Shown here: in pieces, positions 52,430 to 60,891 of the stretch | Position numbering within the stretch: the stretch's first letter is position 1 | Layout: every line of letters starts with the position of its first letter | From: Cellvibrionales bacterium UBA4451 | GTDB taxonomy: Bacteria; Pseudomonadota; Gammaproteobacteria; Pseudomonadales; Porticoccaceae | Assembly: GCA_002390285.1 (NCBI GenBank) | Contig: DGPB01000016.1 | Coordinates: forward strand, 1 to 64,000 | Length of the DNA: 64,000 bases | Direction: 5' to 3' | Notes under the pieces: model-generated | What the model saw: the letters and a program-made list of their open reading frames with translations, nothing else | The model's database searches: none | What the model was told of the DNA's origin: nothing | Made by a program: the position numbers and the translations under genes

Positions 52430-52790
52430 ATCATTTAAACTATAAGTAGTAATAGTTCTTTATATATAGATATATATTGAATAGATTAATAATGTTGTTA
52501 TATATGTACACCTTATTTTCAGTGCAAAACAGATAAATACACATAAAAAACAAAAGGATAAGATGAGGATAACCAATAGGAAAAGTAGGCATAAAGCTGG
52601 TTTTAACACCCTTTGAAGTTGTGGGTAAACAAGGCCGTTATCCACAGATAAATAGAAACCGTAGTTATCCCCAAAAGAGTCCAAGGTTTTTCCAGAGGTT
52701 TCCACTGGTGATTATCCACAGGTTAATCAGGGGTGTGGATAACTCGTTCTACCCTAAAGCTAAACCTGTGGGTAAATCTAATCTGAGTTT
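52430..52790. other. Candidate chromosomal origin of replication (oriC)
   Basis: The mnmG-rpmH gap holds an AT-rich stretch (about 52430-52560, with runs such as TATATATAGATATATA) next to a cluster of DnaA boxes. Three match TTATCCACA exactly: 52638-52646 (+), 52712-52720 (+) and 52734-52742 (-). Three more have one mismatch: 52620-52628 (-), 52665-52673 (+) and 52767-52775 (-). The layout of an unwinding element beside a DnaA-box array is that of a bacterial oriC. Firing from here is inferred. Confidence 0.82.
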
Positions 52791-52815
52791 ATTTACCCGG
52801 CAGATAGATCTTTCG

Positions 52816-52844
52816 TTGATATGGGCGCACTTTTTCTTTAAAAT
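52816..52844 (+). promoter_or_regulatory. Sigma-70 promoter of rpmH
   Basis: TTGATA (52816-52821), 17-nt spacer, TAAAAT (52839-52844): close to consensus and 43 bp before rpmH. It lies just outside the DnaA-box cluster. Confidence 0.75.
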
Positions 52845-52887
52845 CGCCCGCCCTTCAGGGGTATAAGTCAGCTAACGGAAGTCAGTC

Positions 52888-53022
52888 ATGAAAAGAACAT
52901 TTCAGCCAAGCGTACTGAAACGCAAGCGTACACACGGTTTTCGGGCTCGTATGGCCACAAAAAGCGGACGCATGGTGATCAACCGTCGTCGAGCAAAAGG
53001 TCGCAAGCGCCTAGCCGCATAA
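52888..53022 (+). CDS. rpmH: 50S ribosomal protein L34
   Basis: A 44-aa highly basic ribosomal protein beginning MKRTFQPSVLKRKRTHGFRARM and ending GRKRLAA, diagnostic for L34. It is too short for most ORF filters. It is expressed from the adjacent promoter and followed by rnpA after 43 bp, the normal order. A short GCCC/GGGC stem-loop lies in that gap. Confidence 0.98.
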   Translation: MKRTFQPSVLKRKRTHGFRARMATKSGRMVINRRRAKGRKRLAA

Positions 53023-53065
53023 TTGCCAGCCCATTCTTTAGGGCAGGGCTATGCCCAAATAAAAC

Positions 53066-53443
53066 ATGCCCGAAGCAACGTTTTGCAGAAATAAACGCCT
53101 TTTAACGGCCCGGGCTTACCAGGCTGTTTTTGGTGGCACCTGCTTTAAAGTTGCCCACCCTCACCTCTTATTGCTGGCCAGACCGAATCAATTGTCGCAT
53201 CCGCGGTTGGGTCTTGTGGTGGCAAAAAAGCATATTCGGCACGCAGTGAACCGTAACCGTGTGAAGCGTGTTGTACGAGAGACCTTTCGTTTGGCCCAAC
53301 AGCAACTAGATTCGTTAGATGTTGTATTTCTGTCTCGCCCTGGTATGGATAAGTTGTCGCCCAAAGAGCAAACTGAGCTGGTTGAAAATTCGTGGCGACG
53401 TTTATCACGCAAACTACAGGTGGATCAGTCATGCGAAAACTGA
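53066..53443 (+). CDS. rnpA: Ribonuclease P protein component
   Basis: A 125-aa basic protein that partners the RNase P RNA in 5' maturation of tRNA. The RNR signature is KKHIRHAVNRNRVKRVVRETFR. Its 3' end overlaps yidD by 13 nt. Confidence 0.96.
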   Translation: MPEATFCRNKRLLTARAYQAVFGGTCFKVAHPHLLLLARPNQLSHPRLGLVVAKKHIRHAVNRNRVKRVVRETFRLAQQQLDSLDVVFLSRPGMDKLSPKEQTELVENSWRRLSRKLQVDQSCEN

Positions 53444-53667
53444 TTACAACCTCCATTAGAGGCTACCAGTTGTTGGTTAGCCCGTTTATAGGCAACAACT
53501 GCCGGTTCTACCCCAGTTGTTCATGTTATGCGGAAGAGTCTGTAAATCAGTATGGCGTGCTAAAGGGGGTTTATCTTACCTTGCGCCGCCTTATAAAATG
53601 TCACCCCTATCACGCCGGGGGATATGACCCGGTACCCCAACCCAAACAAAAAACAGAGTTGAAATAA
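53431..53667 (+). CDS. yidD: Membrane protein insertion efficiency factor YidD
   Basis: A 78-aa small protein with the family motifs GNNCRFYPSCSCYAEES and KGVYLTLRRLIKCHPYHAGGYDPVP. It assists YidC-dependent insertion. The ATG at 53431 (MRKLITTSIRGYQ) fits the family; the frame open from 53392 is overlap with rnpA. Confidence 0.95.
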   Translation: MRKLITTSIRGYQLLVSPFIGNNCRFYPSCSCYAEESVNQYGVLKGVYLTLRRLIKCHPYHAGGYDPVPQPKQKTELK

Positions 53668-53669
53668 AT

Positions 53670-55364
53670 ATGGATTGGCAACGCTCACTTCTTATTAGCG
53701 CCATGCTGGTGGTGGTTTATATGCTGTTTCTGGAATGGAACACCTACCAGGAGGCGAATACACCAAAGGTGGATACTGCCGCAGTAGAGGCAATGGTGAC
53801 TCCGGAGTTACCAGAGATGAACGCTAATCCGTCAGAGCAAGTTGAGCTTGTATCATCTGTAGGCGATTTGCCCAGTTTTCCTGAGGAGCAGCCAGAGCAG
53901 TTAGTTGAAACGATTGCAGCTAAAAATACCCGCTTAGTTCGGGTGTCTACCGATGTGCTGACGGTTCTGATTGACACCCTTGGTGGTGATATTGTTAGAG
54001 TAGAGTTGCCCAAACACCTCACAGCACTGCATGAAACGGACAACCCCTTTATTTTGCTCAACCGAACAGCGAGCACAACCTACATAGCCCAGAGCGGTTT
54101 GATTGGTGCTAATGGTACTGATACTGCGGCAGGGCGGCCGCTATTTAAGGCTGGTTCTGACCATTACACACTAGAGGCCGGGCAAGACACGTTGCAGGTA
54201 GATTTAACGATTGAGCAAGGCGGTGTTCTTATCACCAAACGGTTCAATTTTAGCCGAGGGGACTATTTGGTAGGACTCGCCTATCACATAGATAACCAGA
54301 GTAGTGAAACCTGGAAGGCAGGGTTGTTTGGGCAAATTAAACGAGACAGTCACAACCCAACAGAAGGGGGGGGCATGGGAATGCAGCCTTTCCTTGGCGC
54401 GGCACTGACTAGTACTGATGAAAATTACAAGAAGATGGATTTTGAAGACATCGAAGATGAGTCATTTAAGGACACCGTAACGGGCGGCTGGCTTGCAATG
54501 GTTCAACACTACTTTATCAGTGCCTGGGTGCCGGACCAAAGTACAACCAACACATTTAACTTGCGGAAATTGGGTAATCAGGACCTTTATGTATTTGGCT
54601 TCACCTCTCCTTTGGTTACTGTCGAACCGGGTGAGAAAAATGAGATGCGCGCCGCTTTTTATGCGGGGCCAAAAGACCAGTATCGACTGGAGAAAATCGC
54701 ACCTTATCTTGATCTAACCGTCGATTACGGCTGGCTTTGGTGGATTGCAAAACCCCTGTTTTGGGTACTCTACCAGCTTCATGAATTTCTCGGTAATTGG
54801 GGGTGGTCGATTATCCTGTTAACCATGATGATCAAGGCCGCGTTTTTCCGTCTTTCTGCCACTAGCTATAAGTCCATGGCTAATATGCGGAGATTACAAC
54901 CAGAAATGGCCCGACTGAAAGAGCTGTATGGCGATGATCGACAGAAAATGTCTCAGGAAACCATGGGCCTCTACAAGCGTGAAAAAGTGAACCCAATGGG
55001 TGGCTGTCTTCCCATTTTGGTTCAAATGCCGGTGTTTATTGCGCTCTATTGGGTGCTACTCGAGAGCGTCGAGCTGCGACACTCACCCTGGATTCTTTGG
55101 ATACATGATTTATCGATAAAAGACCCTTATTTTGTGCTTCCTCTGATTATGGGTGGCAGCATGTTCATTCAGCAGAAGCTCAACCCGACCCCACCTGATC
55201 CCACTCAGGCCAAGGTCATGCAAATGATGCCTATTGCGTTTACGTTCTTTTTTATGTTCTTCCCTGCGGGTTTGGTGCTTTATTGGACGGTGAACAATGG
55301 ACTCTCCATTATTCAGCAGTGGTTGATAACCCGCCAAATTGAAGGCGCGTCGGCTAAAAAATAG
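53670..55364 (+). CDS. yidC: Membrane protein insertase YidC
   Basis: A 564-aa Gram-negative type YidC: an N-terminal membrane anchor, a large periplasmic beta-sandwich (about 60-345), and five C-terminal membrane helices containing the insertase core (GWSIILLTMMIKAAFFRLS; MGGCLPILVQMPVFIALYWVL; MQMMPIAFTFFFMFFPAGLVLYWTVNN). It starts 2 bp after yidD and ends at a terminator before mnmE. Confidence 0.97.
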   Translation: MDWQRSLLISAMLVVVYMLFLEWNTYQEANTPKVDTAAVEAMVTPELPEMNANPSEQVELVSSVGDLPSFPEEQPEQLVETIAAKNTRLVRVSTDVLTVLIDTLGGDIVRVELPKHLTALHETDNPFILLNRTASTTYIAQSGLIGANGTDTAAGRPLFKAGSDHYTLEAGQDTLQVDLTIEQGGVLITKRFNFSRGDYLVGLAYHIDNQSSETWKAGLFGQIKRDSHNPTEGGGMGMQPFLGAALTSTDENYKKMDFEDIEDESFKDTVTGGWLAMVQHYFISAWVPDQSTTNTFNLRKLGNQDLYVFGFTSPLVTVEPGEKNEMRAAFYAGPKDQYRLEKIAPYLDLTVDYGWLWWIAKPLFWVLYQLHEFLGNWGWSIILLTMMIKAAFFRLSATSYKSMANMRRLQPEMARLKELYGDDRQKMSQETMGLYKREKVNPMGGCLPILVQMPVFIALYWVLLESVELRHSPWILWIHDLSIKDPYFVLPLIMGGSMFIQQKLNPTPPDPTQAKVMQMMPIAFTFFFMFFPAGLVLYWTVNNGLSIIQQWLITRQIEGASAKK

Positions 55365-55369
55365 ATTTA

Positions 55370-55396
55370 AAGGCTCCTCATAGGGAGCCTTTTTTC
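55370..55396 (+). terminator. Rho-independent terminator after yidC
   Basis: AAGGCTCC (55370-55377) pairs with GGAGCCTT (55384-55391), followed by a T-tract to 55396. It separates yidC from mnmE, whose start is only 14 bp beyond. Confidence 0.88.
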
Positions 55397-55409
55397 TGGA
55401 AAATTAAAA

Positions 55410-56792
55410 ATGTTATCTGCCAGTGATCAAGACACCATTGCGGCTATTGCCACCCCCCCGGGCCGAGGAGGGGTCGGAATCTTACGTATCTCTGGAAAAA
55501 ACTTGACACCTTTTTTTGGCGGCTTGTTATCAGGACAGCCAGAGCCGAGGTTGGCAGTGTTCACAAAATTTCTTGATTCAGGTGGTTCAGCCATCGATCA
55601 AGGCCTGGCCATTTATTTTTCTGCGCCACACTCGTTTACCGGAGAGAATGTTCTGGAGCTCCAGGGTCACGGTGGCCCGATTATTATGGATGCGCTATTA
55701 CGTCGGGCGCTTGAGCTGGGCGCACGACTGGCCAGACCGGGAGAGTTTTCCGAGCGAGCCTTCCTCAATGACAAAATTGATCTTGCCCAGGCTGAGGCCA
55801 TTGCTGACTTGATCGATGCGACATCTGATCAGGCTGCGCGCTGTGCACTTCGTTCACTTCAAGGTGAGTTTTCTGTGCAGATTCATAGTTTGGTTGAATC
55901 CCTGACAGCCTTGCGAATTTATGTTGAAGCCGCGATCGATTTTCCGGAAGAGGAAATTGATTTTTTGGCGGACGGCAAGGTGTTAGCTGCTCTCAAAGCG
56001 TTGCAAGAACAATTGAAGCGAGTAATTGATCAAGCTTATCAGGGCTCGCTGATGAGAGAAGGCATGACGGTGGTTATTGCCGGGAAGCCGAATGCGGGTA
56101 AATCAAGTTTGCTAAATGCGCTTTCTGGCCGTGATAGCGCCATTGTTACGCACATAGAAGGCACCACTCGCGATGTACTTCGCGAACAGATTCATATAGA
56201 TGGCATGCCGCTGCACGTCATAGATACGGCCGGATTAAGAGACACTGGCGATGCTGTTGAGCAGGAAGGAATAAGACGCGCCTGGCAGGAAATTGATCAG
56301 GCGGATCGCATTTTGTTTGTCATCGACAGCAGCCAAGACTACTCTTTAGACCCAAGAAAAAACTGGCCAGAATATTTCGAGCGTTATCCAGAGAGGGACT
56401 CTCCAAAGCAAGGTCGCCTTAGTTTTGTTTTGAACAAGGGCGATATTTCGGGGTTGCCGGCTGGGGTTTCTAGCGGCCATCATCCGGTTATCACGCTGTC
56501 TGCAAAACAAGGGGTGGGCCTTGATATTCTTACCGGGCATCTCAAGGAATGTATGGGCTATACCGGAAGTAATGAAGGGAGCTTTACTGCTAGGCGGCGT
56601 CATACAGAAGCGCTACAGGCCGCACAAGAATATTTAACTGCTGGCGCCAAACAATTATGCGAAGCGGGGGCCGGTGAGTTGTTGGCCGAAGATTTGAGAC
56701 AGGCTCAGCAGTCTCTTTCGGAAATTACCGGTGAATTCACCAATGATGATTTGCTTGGTAAGATTTTTTCCAGTTTCTGTATTGGAAAATAA
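55410..56792 (+). CDS. mnmE: tRNA uridine-34 modification GTPase MnmE
   Basis: A 460-aa GTPase partner of MnmG. The N-terminal formyl-THF-binding domain begins DTIAAIATPPGRGGVGILRISG. The G domain has GKPNAGKSSLLNAL (G1), EGTTRD (G2), DTAGLRDT (G3) and NKGD (G4). The C-terminal FCIGK with its essential Cys is present. It is the last gene of the rpmH block and here runs toward dnaA. Confidence 0.97.
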   Translation: MLSASDQDTIAAIATPPGRGGVGILRISGKNLTPFFGGLLSGQPEPRLAVFTKFLDSGGSAIDQGLAIYFSAPHSFTGENVLELQGHGGPIIMDALLRRALELGARLARPGEFSERAFLNDKIDLAQAEAIADLIDATSDQAARCALRSLQGEFSVQIHSLVESLTALRIYVEAAIDFPEEEIDFLADGKVLAALKALQEQLKRVIDQAYQGSLMREGMTVVIAGKPNAGKSSLLNALSGRDSAIVTHIEGTTRDVLREQIHIDGMPLHVIDTAGLRDTGDAVEQEGIRRAWQEIDQADRILFVIDSSQDYSLDPRKNWPEYFERYPERDSPKQGRLSFVLNKGDISGLPAGVSSGHHPVITLSAKQGVGLDILTGHLKECMGYTGSNEGSFTARRRHTEALQAAQEYLTAGAKQLCEAGAGELLAEDLRQAQQSLSEITGEFTNDDLLGKIFSSFCIGK

Positions 56793-57136
56793 TGTAATTG
56801 GAGGCAGCATTTCCATAGTTGGTATTAATAACATATCCACCAGCCGCCATTTTCGCTAACTTACTCATATTACTGGAAATCCACTGTCAGCCCACAAAAT
56901 ACTAACAAGTTATCCACAGGATTTGGCTAAAAAATAGCCAGCAACACCCTCAGATACTGTGCAAAACAACAGCCCACAATAATCACTTAACATGCTGAAA
57001 TATATCAGAATTATAAAATAACTCCCTAAATAAGTTTTTACCGAAAGGTGTGGATAACTCTGTTCTTTGTGGCTAGACTAGGGGCCGAATAAAAAGTCAT
57101 CTGCTCGTTTGAAGTGACGTAAAAAAGGGGAAAAGC
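56793..57136. promoter_or_regulatory. mnmE-dnaA intergenic region with DnaA boxes
   Basis: A 344-bp AT-rich non-coding region. It contains two exact DnaA boxes, TTATCCACA at 56910-56918 (+) and TGTGGATAA at 57049-57057 (-). Weaker matches lie near 56832 and 57068. A possible dnaA promoter is TGGATA (57051-57056), 17 nt, TAGACT (57074-57079); its -35 lies inside the second box, so DnaA could repress its own gene. It may also be part of an ancestral origin. Confidence 0.65.
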
Positions 57137-58573
57137 TTGGCTCAAGTTTTGTGGGAAAAGTGTTTGGGCTACCTTCAGGAAGAACTGCCAGCTCAGCAGT
57201 TTAATACTTGGATAAGACCATTACAGTTAGACACTAGCCAAGACGGTAAATCTAAACTATCAAGCGATATTCGGTTGCTTGCGCCTAATCGTTTTGTGAA
57301 AGACTGGGTGACGGATAAGTTTCTAGAGCGAATTGTTGAGATATACCAGCAACTTCAGGGCGAACACTGTGCGGTGATTGTTGAGTCAAACACGGGGCAG
57401 CAACCCATTCATGCTAGCCAGCAGTCCACGCTACAGAGAGAGCGGACGCCAGCGTTTCCCAAGTTGCTAGACAAGACATCTTTTCCTGCAACGACCCGTA
57501 TCCAGGTACAACCGGAGGTAAGAAAGCCCGATGTAGAGGGCGGCCTGAATCACCGGGGTAATCTAAATCAGACTTTTACCTTTCAATCATTTGTTGAGGG
57601 TAAATCAAACCAGCTCGCCTTGGCGGCTTCCCAGCAGGTGGCTGAAAATCCAGGGGGATCTTATAATCCACTGTTTATATACGGTGGTGTTGGTTTGGGT
57701 AAAACCCACCTTATGCATGCCGTGGGAAATGGGATTCTGCAACAAAAACCCAATGCTAAAATTATTTATCTACACTCTGAGCGTTTCGTTGCCGATATGG
57801 TTAAGGCAATACAGTTAAATGCCATTAATGACTTTAAGCGCTTTTACCGTTCAGTTGATGCGTTACTAATTGATGACATACAGTTCTTTGCTGGGAAGGA
57901 GCGTTCACAGGAAGAGTTTTTTCATACGTTCAACGCGTTGCTTGAGGGCGGGAAGCAAATGATCCTCACCTGTGACCGTTATCCAAAAGGAATTGATGGT
58001 CTTGAGGAGCGCCTCAAGTCACGTTTTGGATGGGGGCTTACCGTTGCGGTTGAGCCGCCAGAGCTGGAAACAAGAGTTGCTATCTTAATTAAAAAAGCAC
58101 AACAGGCAAAAATAGATCTTCCTAATGATGCGGCTTTTTTTATCGCGCAACGGATACGCTCTAATGTCAGGGAGCTTGAAGGGGCGCTTAAGAGGGTGAT
58201 AGCAAGCGCTCACTTCACGGGTAGTCCTATTAATATAGAGCTCATACGGGAATCGCTAAAAGATCTTCTCGCCCTTCAAGATAAACTCGTTACAATTGAT
58301 AATATCCAGCGGGTGGTATCGGAGTACTATAAGGTTAAAATGTCTGAGTTGCTTTCTAAGCGGCGAAGCCGGTCTATTGCTCGGCCTCGTCAAGTCGCGA
58401 TGGCTCTTGCTAAGGAGCTTACAAATCATAGCTTGCCAGAGATTGGAGAGGCTTTTGGTGGACGTGATCACACGACCGTTCTACATGCCTGTAGAAAGGT
58501 GAAAGAGCTGCAAGAAACAAATCGGGATATTGGTGAGGACGTAAAACAGTTATTAAGAACGTTAACTACCTGA
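57137..58573 (+). CDS. dnaA: Chromosomal replication initiator DnaA
   Basis: A 478-aa AAA+ initiator. Domain I is at about 1-85, domain III has Walker A GGVGLGKTHLMHA and Walker B ALLIDDIQFF, and domain IV carries the DNA-binding signature RPRQVAMALAKELTNHSLPEIGEAFGGRDHTTVLHA. The start codon is TTG at 57137, with AAGGGG at 57125-57130 upstream and no better ATG. It heads the dnaA-dnaN-recF-gyrB series. Confidence 0.97.
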   Translation: MAQVLWEKCLGYLQEELPAQQFNTWIRPLQLDTSQDGKSKLSSDIRLLAPNRFVKDWVTDKFLERIVEIYQQLQGEHCAVIVESNTGQQPIHASQQSTLQRERTPAFPKLLDKTSFPATTRIQVQPEVRKPDVEGGLNHRGNLNQTFTFQSFVEGKSNQLALAASQQVAENPGGSYNPLFIYGGVGLGKTHLMHAVGNGILQQKPNAKIIYLHSERFVADMVKAIQLNAINDFKRFYRSVDALLIDDIQFFAGKERSQEEFFHTFNALLEGGKQMILTCDRYPKGIDGLEERLKSRFGWGLTVAVEPPELETRVAILIKKAQQAKIDLPNDAAFFIAQRIRSNVRELEGALKRVIASAHFTGSPINIELIRESLKDLLALQDKLVTIDNIQRVVSEYYKVKMSELLSKRRSRSIARPRQVAMALAKELTNHSLPEIGEAFGGRDHTTVLHACRKVKELQETNRDIGEDVKQLLRTLTT

Positions 58574-58640
58574 TTATTGGCAGCTATTGGATTATTATAA
58601 GAAAAAATTATAACCCAGCCTACTTGGAAGAAATTAACCG

Positions 58641-59741
58641 ATGAAGTTTTCAGTTTCCCGCGAAGATTTTCTGATGCCCCTACAGTTAGTTGTTGGGGTC
58701 GTAGAGAGGCGCCAGACGCTACCCATTTTATCAAATGTTCTCATCAACCTTAATGATGGCCGCTTATCCCTAACGGGAACTGATTTGGAGGTTGAGATTG
58801 TGGGGCATTTGTCTCTAATGTCTTCGTCAGAGGGTGGGGAGATAACGGTTCCAGCCCGCAAGTTGATGGACATCTGTCGTTCACTTCCGGATGGTGCCGA
58901 GATCACTTTTTCAGACGATGGTGGCCGGGTTCAAGTTACCAGCGGGCGTAGTCGATTCACTCTTTCTTCGCTCCCAGCGAATGAATTCCCCAATGTGGAT
59001 GATGGTCCTGGAAAGTGTGAGTTTTCGATAGAGCAGCGTGCCTTGAAAAAGCTTATCGATCACACGGCCTTTGCCATGGCGCAGCAGGATGTTCGGTACT
59101 ATCTCAATGGTATGTTGCTTGAGGTAGGCAATGAACGCGTTCGTGCAGTGGCGACGGATGGACACAGGTTGGCGATGATGGATGCACAGGTCCCCGGTCT
59201 GGCGGAAGGATTAACCCAAGTTATTCTTCCACGTAAGGGGGTAATTGAGTTATCCCGCCTGTTATCAGATGAGGGAGAGGTGTCGGTTGTGCTCGGTAAC
59301 AACCATATTCGTATCGCCACGGCAGATTTTCGTTTCACTTCAAAGTTGGTGGATGGGGCGTATCCTGACTACGACCGAGTTCTACCAAAAGGTGGGGACA
59401 AGCAAATGGTGGGCAGTCGTGAAGAATTGCGAAATGCGTTTAGCCGCACAGCGATTTTGTCCAATGAGAAATATCGCGGCGTTCGTTTGTTATTATCACA
59501 GGGCCAGTTGACCCTGGTTGCCAATAACCCAGAGCAAGAAGAGGCGCAGGAGGAGGTGACCGTTAATTATTCCTCCGAAGAGCTGGAAGTAGGATTCAAT
59601 GTCAGCTATGTCATTGATGTTCTTAATGTTTTGCGTGGAGAGATGGCCAGGTTTACGCTCTCTGACGCGAATAGTAGTGCTTTGATAGAAGATCCAGAAA
59701 ATGAAAGTGCAGTATATGTTGTTATGCCAATGCGGCTCTGA
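58641..59741 (+). CDS. dnaN: DNA polymerase III beta sliding clamp
   Basis: A 366-aa processivity clamp of three similar domains. N-terminal MKFSVSREDFLMPLQLVVGVVERRQTLPILSNVLI and C-terminal ESAVYVVMPMRL are diagnostic. It lies 67 bp after dnaA, with recF 24 bp downstream. Confidence 0.97.
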   Translation: MKFSVSREDFLMPLQLVVGVVERRQTLPILSNVLINLNDGRLSLTGTDLEVEIVGHLSLMSSSEGGEITVPARKLMDICRSLPDGAEITFSDDGGRVQVTSGRSRFTLSSLPANEFPNVDDGPGKCEFSIEQRALKKLIDHTAFAMAQQDVRYYLNGMLLEVGNERVRAVATDGHRLAMMDAQVPGLAEGLTQVILPRKGVIELSRLLSDEGEVSVVLGNNHIRIATADFRFTSKLVDGAYPDYDRVLPKGGDKQMVGSREELRNAFSRTAILSNEKYRGVRLLLSQGQLTLVANNPEQEEAQEEVTVNYSSEELEVGFNVSYVIDVLNVLRGEMARFTLSDANSSALIEDPENESAVYVVMPMRL

Positions 59742-59765
59742 CCCCTTTATCTAGCCTCGCCTAGT

Positions 59766-60854
59766 ATGTATCTAAAAAAGCTGGATGTGCATGGGTTGAG
59801 AAACCTTAGGCATATCCAGCTTTCTTTATCACCAAGCGCAAACCTATTCTACGGTCCAAACGGAAGCGGCAAAACAAGTTTGCTAGAAGCCCTTTATCTG
59901 CTTGGCAGGGGCCGCTCTTTTCGAACGCGTACGTTAAGCCCCGTCATTAATCAGGGCGAAGAAAACTGCACTGTTTTTGGCTTGCTGGAAAAAGAGGGAA
60001 ATGATATTCCTTTGGGGGTGAGCCGCTCCAGGCAGGGTGATTTTCTCTTTAAGGTAAATGGACAGCCAGTTACTAATTCATCCGGCCTAGCTGAAGCTAT
60101 GCCCTTGCTCGTGCTTAATTCAGATAGCTTTCACCTCTTGGACGGGGGGCCACAGTTCCGTAGGCAGTTTATCGACTGGGGCGTGTTCCACGTGGAACAT
60201 AATTACCGTGATACCTGGCAGAGATTTCGGAGGGCCTTGAAACAACGGAATTCCTTGCTTCGCCGTGATAGAATGGACGATACATTAATGGGGGTTTGGG
60301 ACGCCGAATTTGTGTGCTTGGCGGAGCAAATAAACCATTACCGTGAGCAGTACTTGGCGGATTTGATTCCGCGGATTACGGAGGTGTTGGCAGAGCTCTC
60401 ACCCTTGGAGGGCTTTGAGTTCAAGCATTATGCGGGTTGGGACAATACTAAAAAATTAAGTGATGTGTTACTGGCTGACCGTCAGAGAGATTTCCAAGGA
60501 AACACAACGTATCACGGCCCCCATCGTGCTGACCTGAGGGTTCGATTTAACAAGCAGCCAGCAAGCGATATTTTGTCCAGAGGGCAAATTAAAATCCTTG
60601 TTACGGCTATGCAGGTAGCTCAGGGTTTCTTGTATCGTGAGCGAACAGGGTGCCAGTGTCTCTACTTGTTAGACGACCTACCCTCCGAGCTAGATTTAGA
60701 GCATCGGCTCAAGGTGGGTAAGCTTTTGTACAGGTTGGGTGCTCAGGTTTTTATCACAGGCGTTGTTCGGGGCGATCTAAGATCATCTTGGCCTGATGAG
60801 GAAGAGAATGTGCGTATGTTCCACGTGGAACATGGGCAAATTACACAAGAGTAG
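59766..60854 (+). CDS. recF: DNA replication and repair protein RecF
   Basis: A 362-aa SMC-like ATPase that helps RecOR load RecA at gaps. Walker A is GPNGSGKTSLLEALYLLGRGRSFR, the signature is LSRGQIKILV and Walker B is YLLDDLPSELD. The coding sequence contains two exact parS palindromes, each encoding FHVEH (near residues 141-145 and 352-356). The second is close to the C-terminus. Confidence 0.96.
   Translation: MYLKKLDVHGLRNLRHIQLSLSPSANLFYGPNGSGKTSLLEALYLLGRGRSFRTRTLSPVINQGEENCTVFGLLEKEGNDIPLGVSRSRQGDFLFKVNGQPVTNSSGLAEAMPLLVLNSDSFHLLDGGPQFRRQFIDWGVFHVEHNYRDTWQRFRRALKQRNSLLRRDRMDDTLMGVWDAEFVCLAEQINHYREQYLADLIPRITEVLAELSPLEGFEFKHYAGWDNTKKLSDVLLADRQRDFQGNTTYHGPHRADLRVRFNKQPASDILSRGQIKILVTAMQVAQGFLYRERTGCQCLYLLDDLPSELDLEHRLKVGKLLYRLGAQVFITGVVRGDLRSSWPDEEENVRMFHVEHGQITQE
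60184..60199. other. parS centromere site 1 (in recF)
   Basis: TGTTCCACGTGGAACA is a perfect 16-bp palindrome identical to the Pseudomonas-type ParB-binding core GTTCCACGTGGAAC. Its presence with parAB in the same window supports function. Confidence 0.93.
60817..60832. other. parS centromere site 2 (in recF)
   Basis: A second exact copy of TGTTCCACGTGGAACA, 633 bp from the first, near the 3' end of recF. Paired sites close to the origin are typical ParB loading points. Confidence 0.93.
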
Positions 60855-60891
60855 TCGTTAATACTAAAACATAGGAATTTAGGTTTCTCGT

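Noticed and set aside
52460..52705. 81-aa minus-strand ORF in the mnmG-rpmH gap
   Set aside because: It runs across the DnaA-box cluster and AT-rich segment, has low-complexity Ile/Tyr/Cys composition and no ribosome-binding site.
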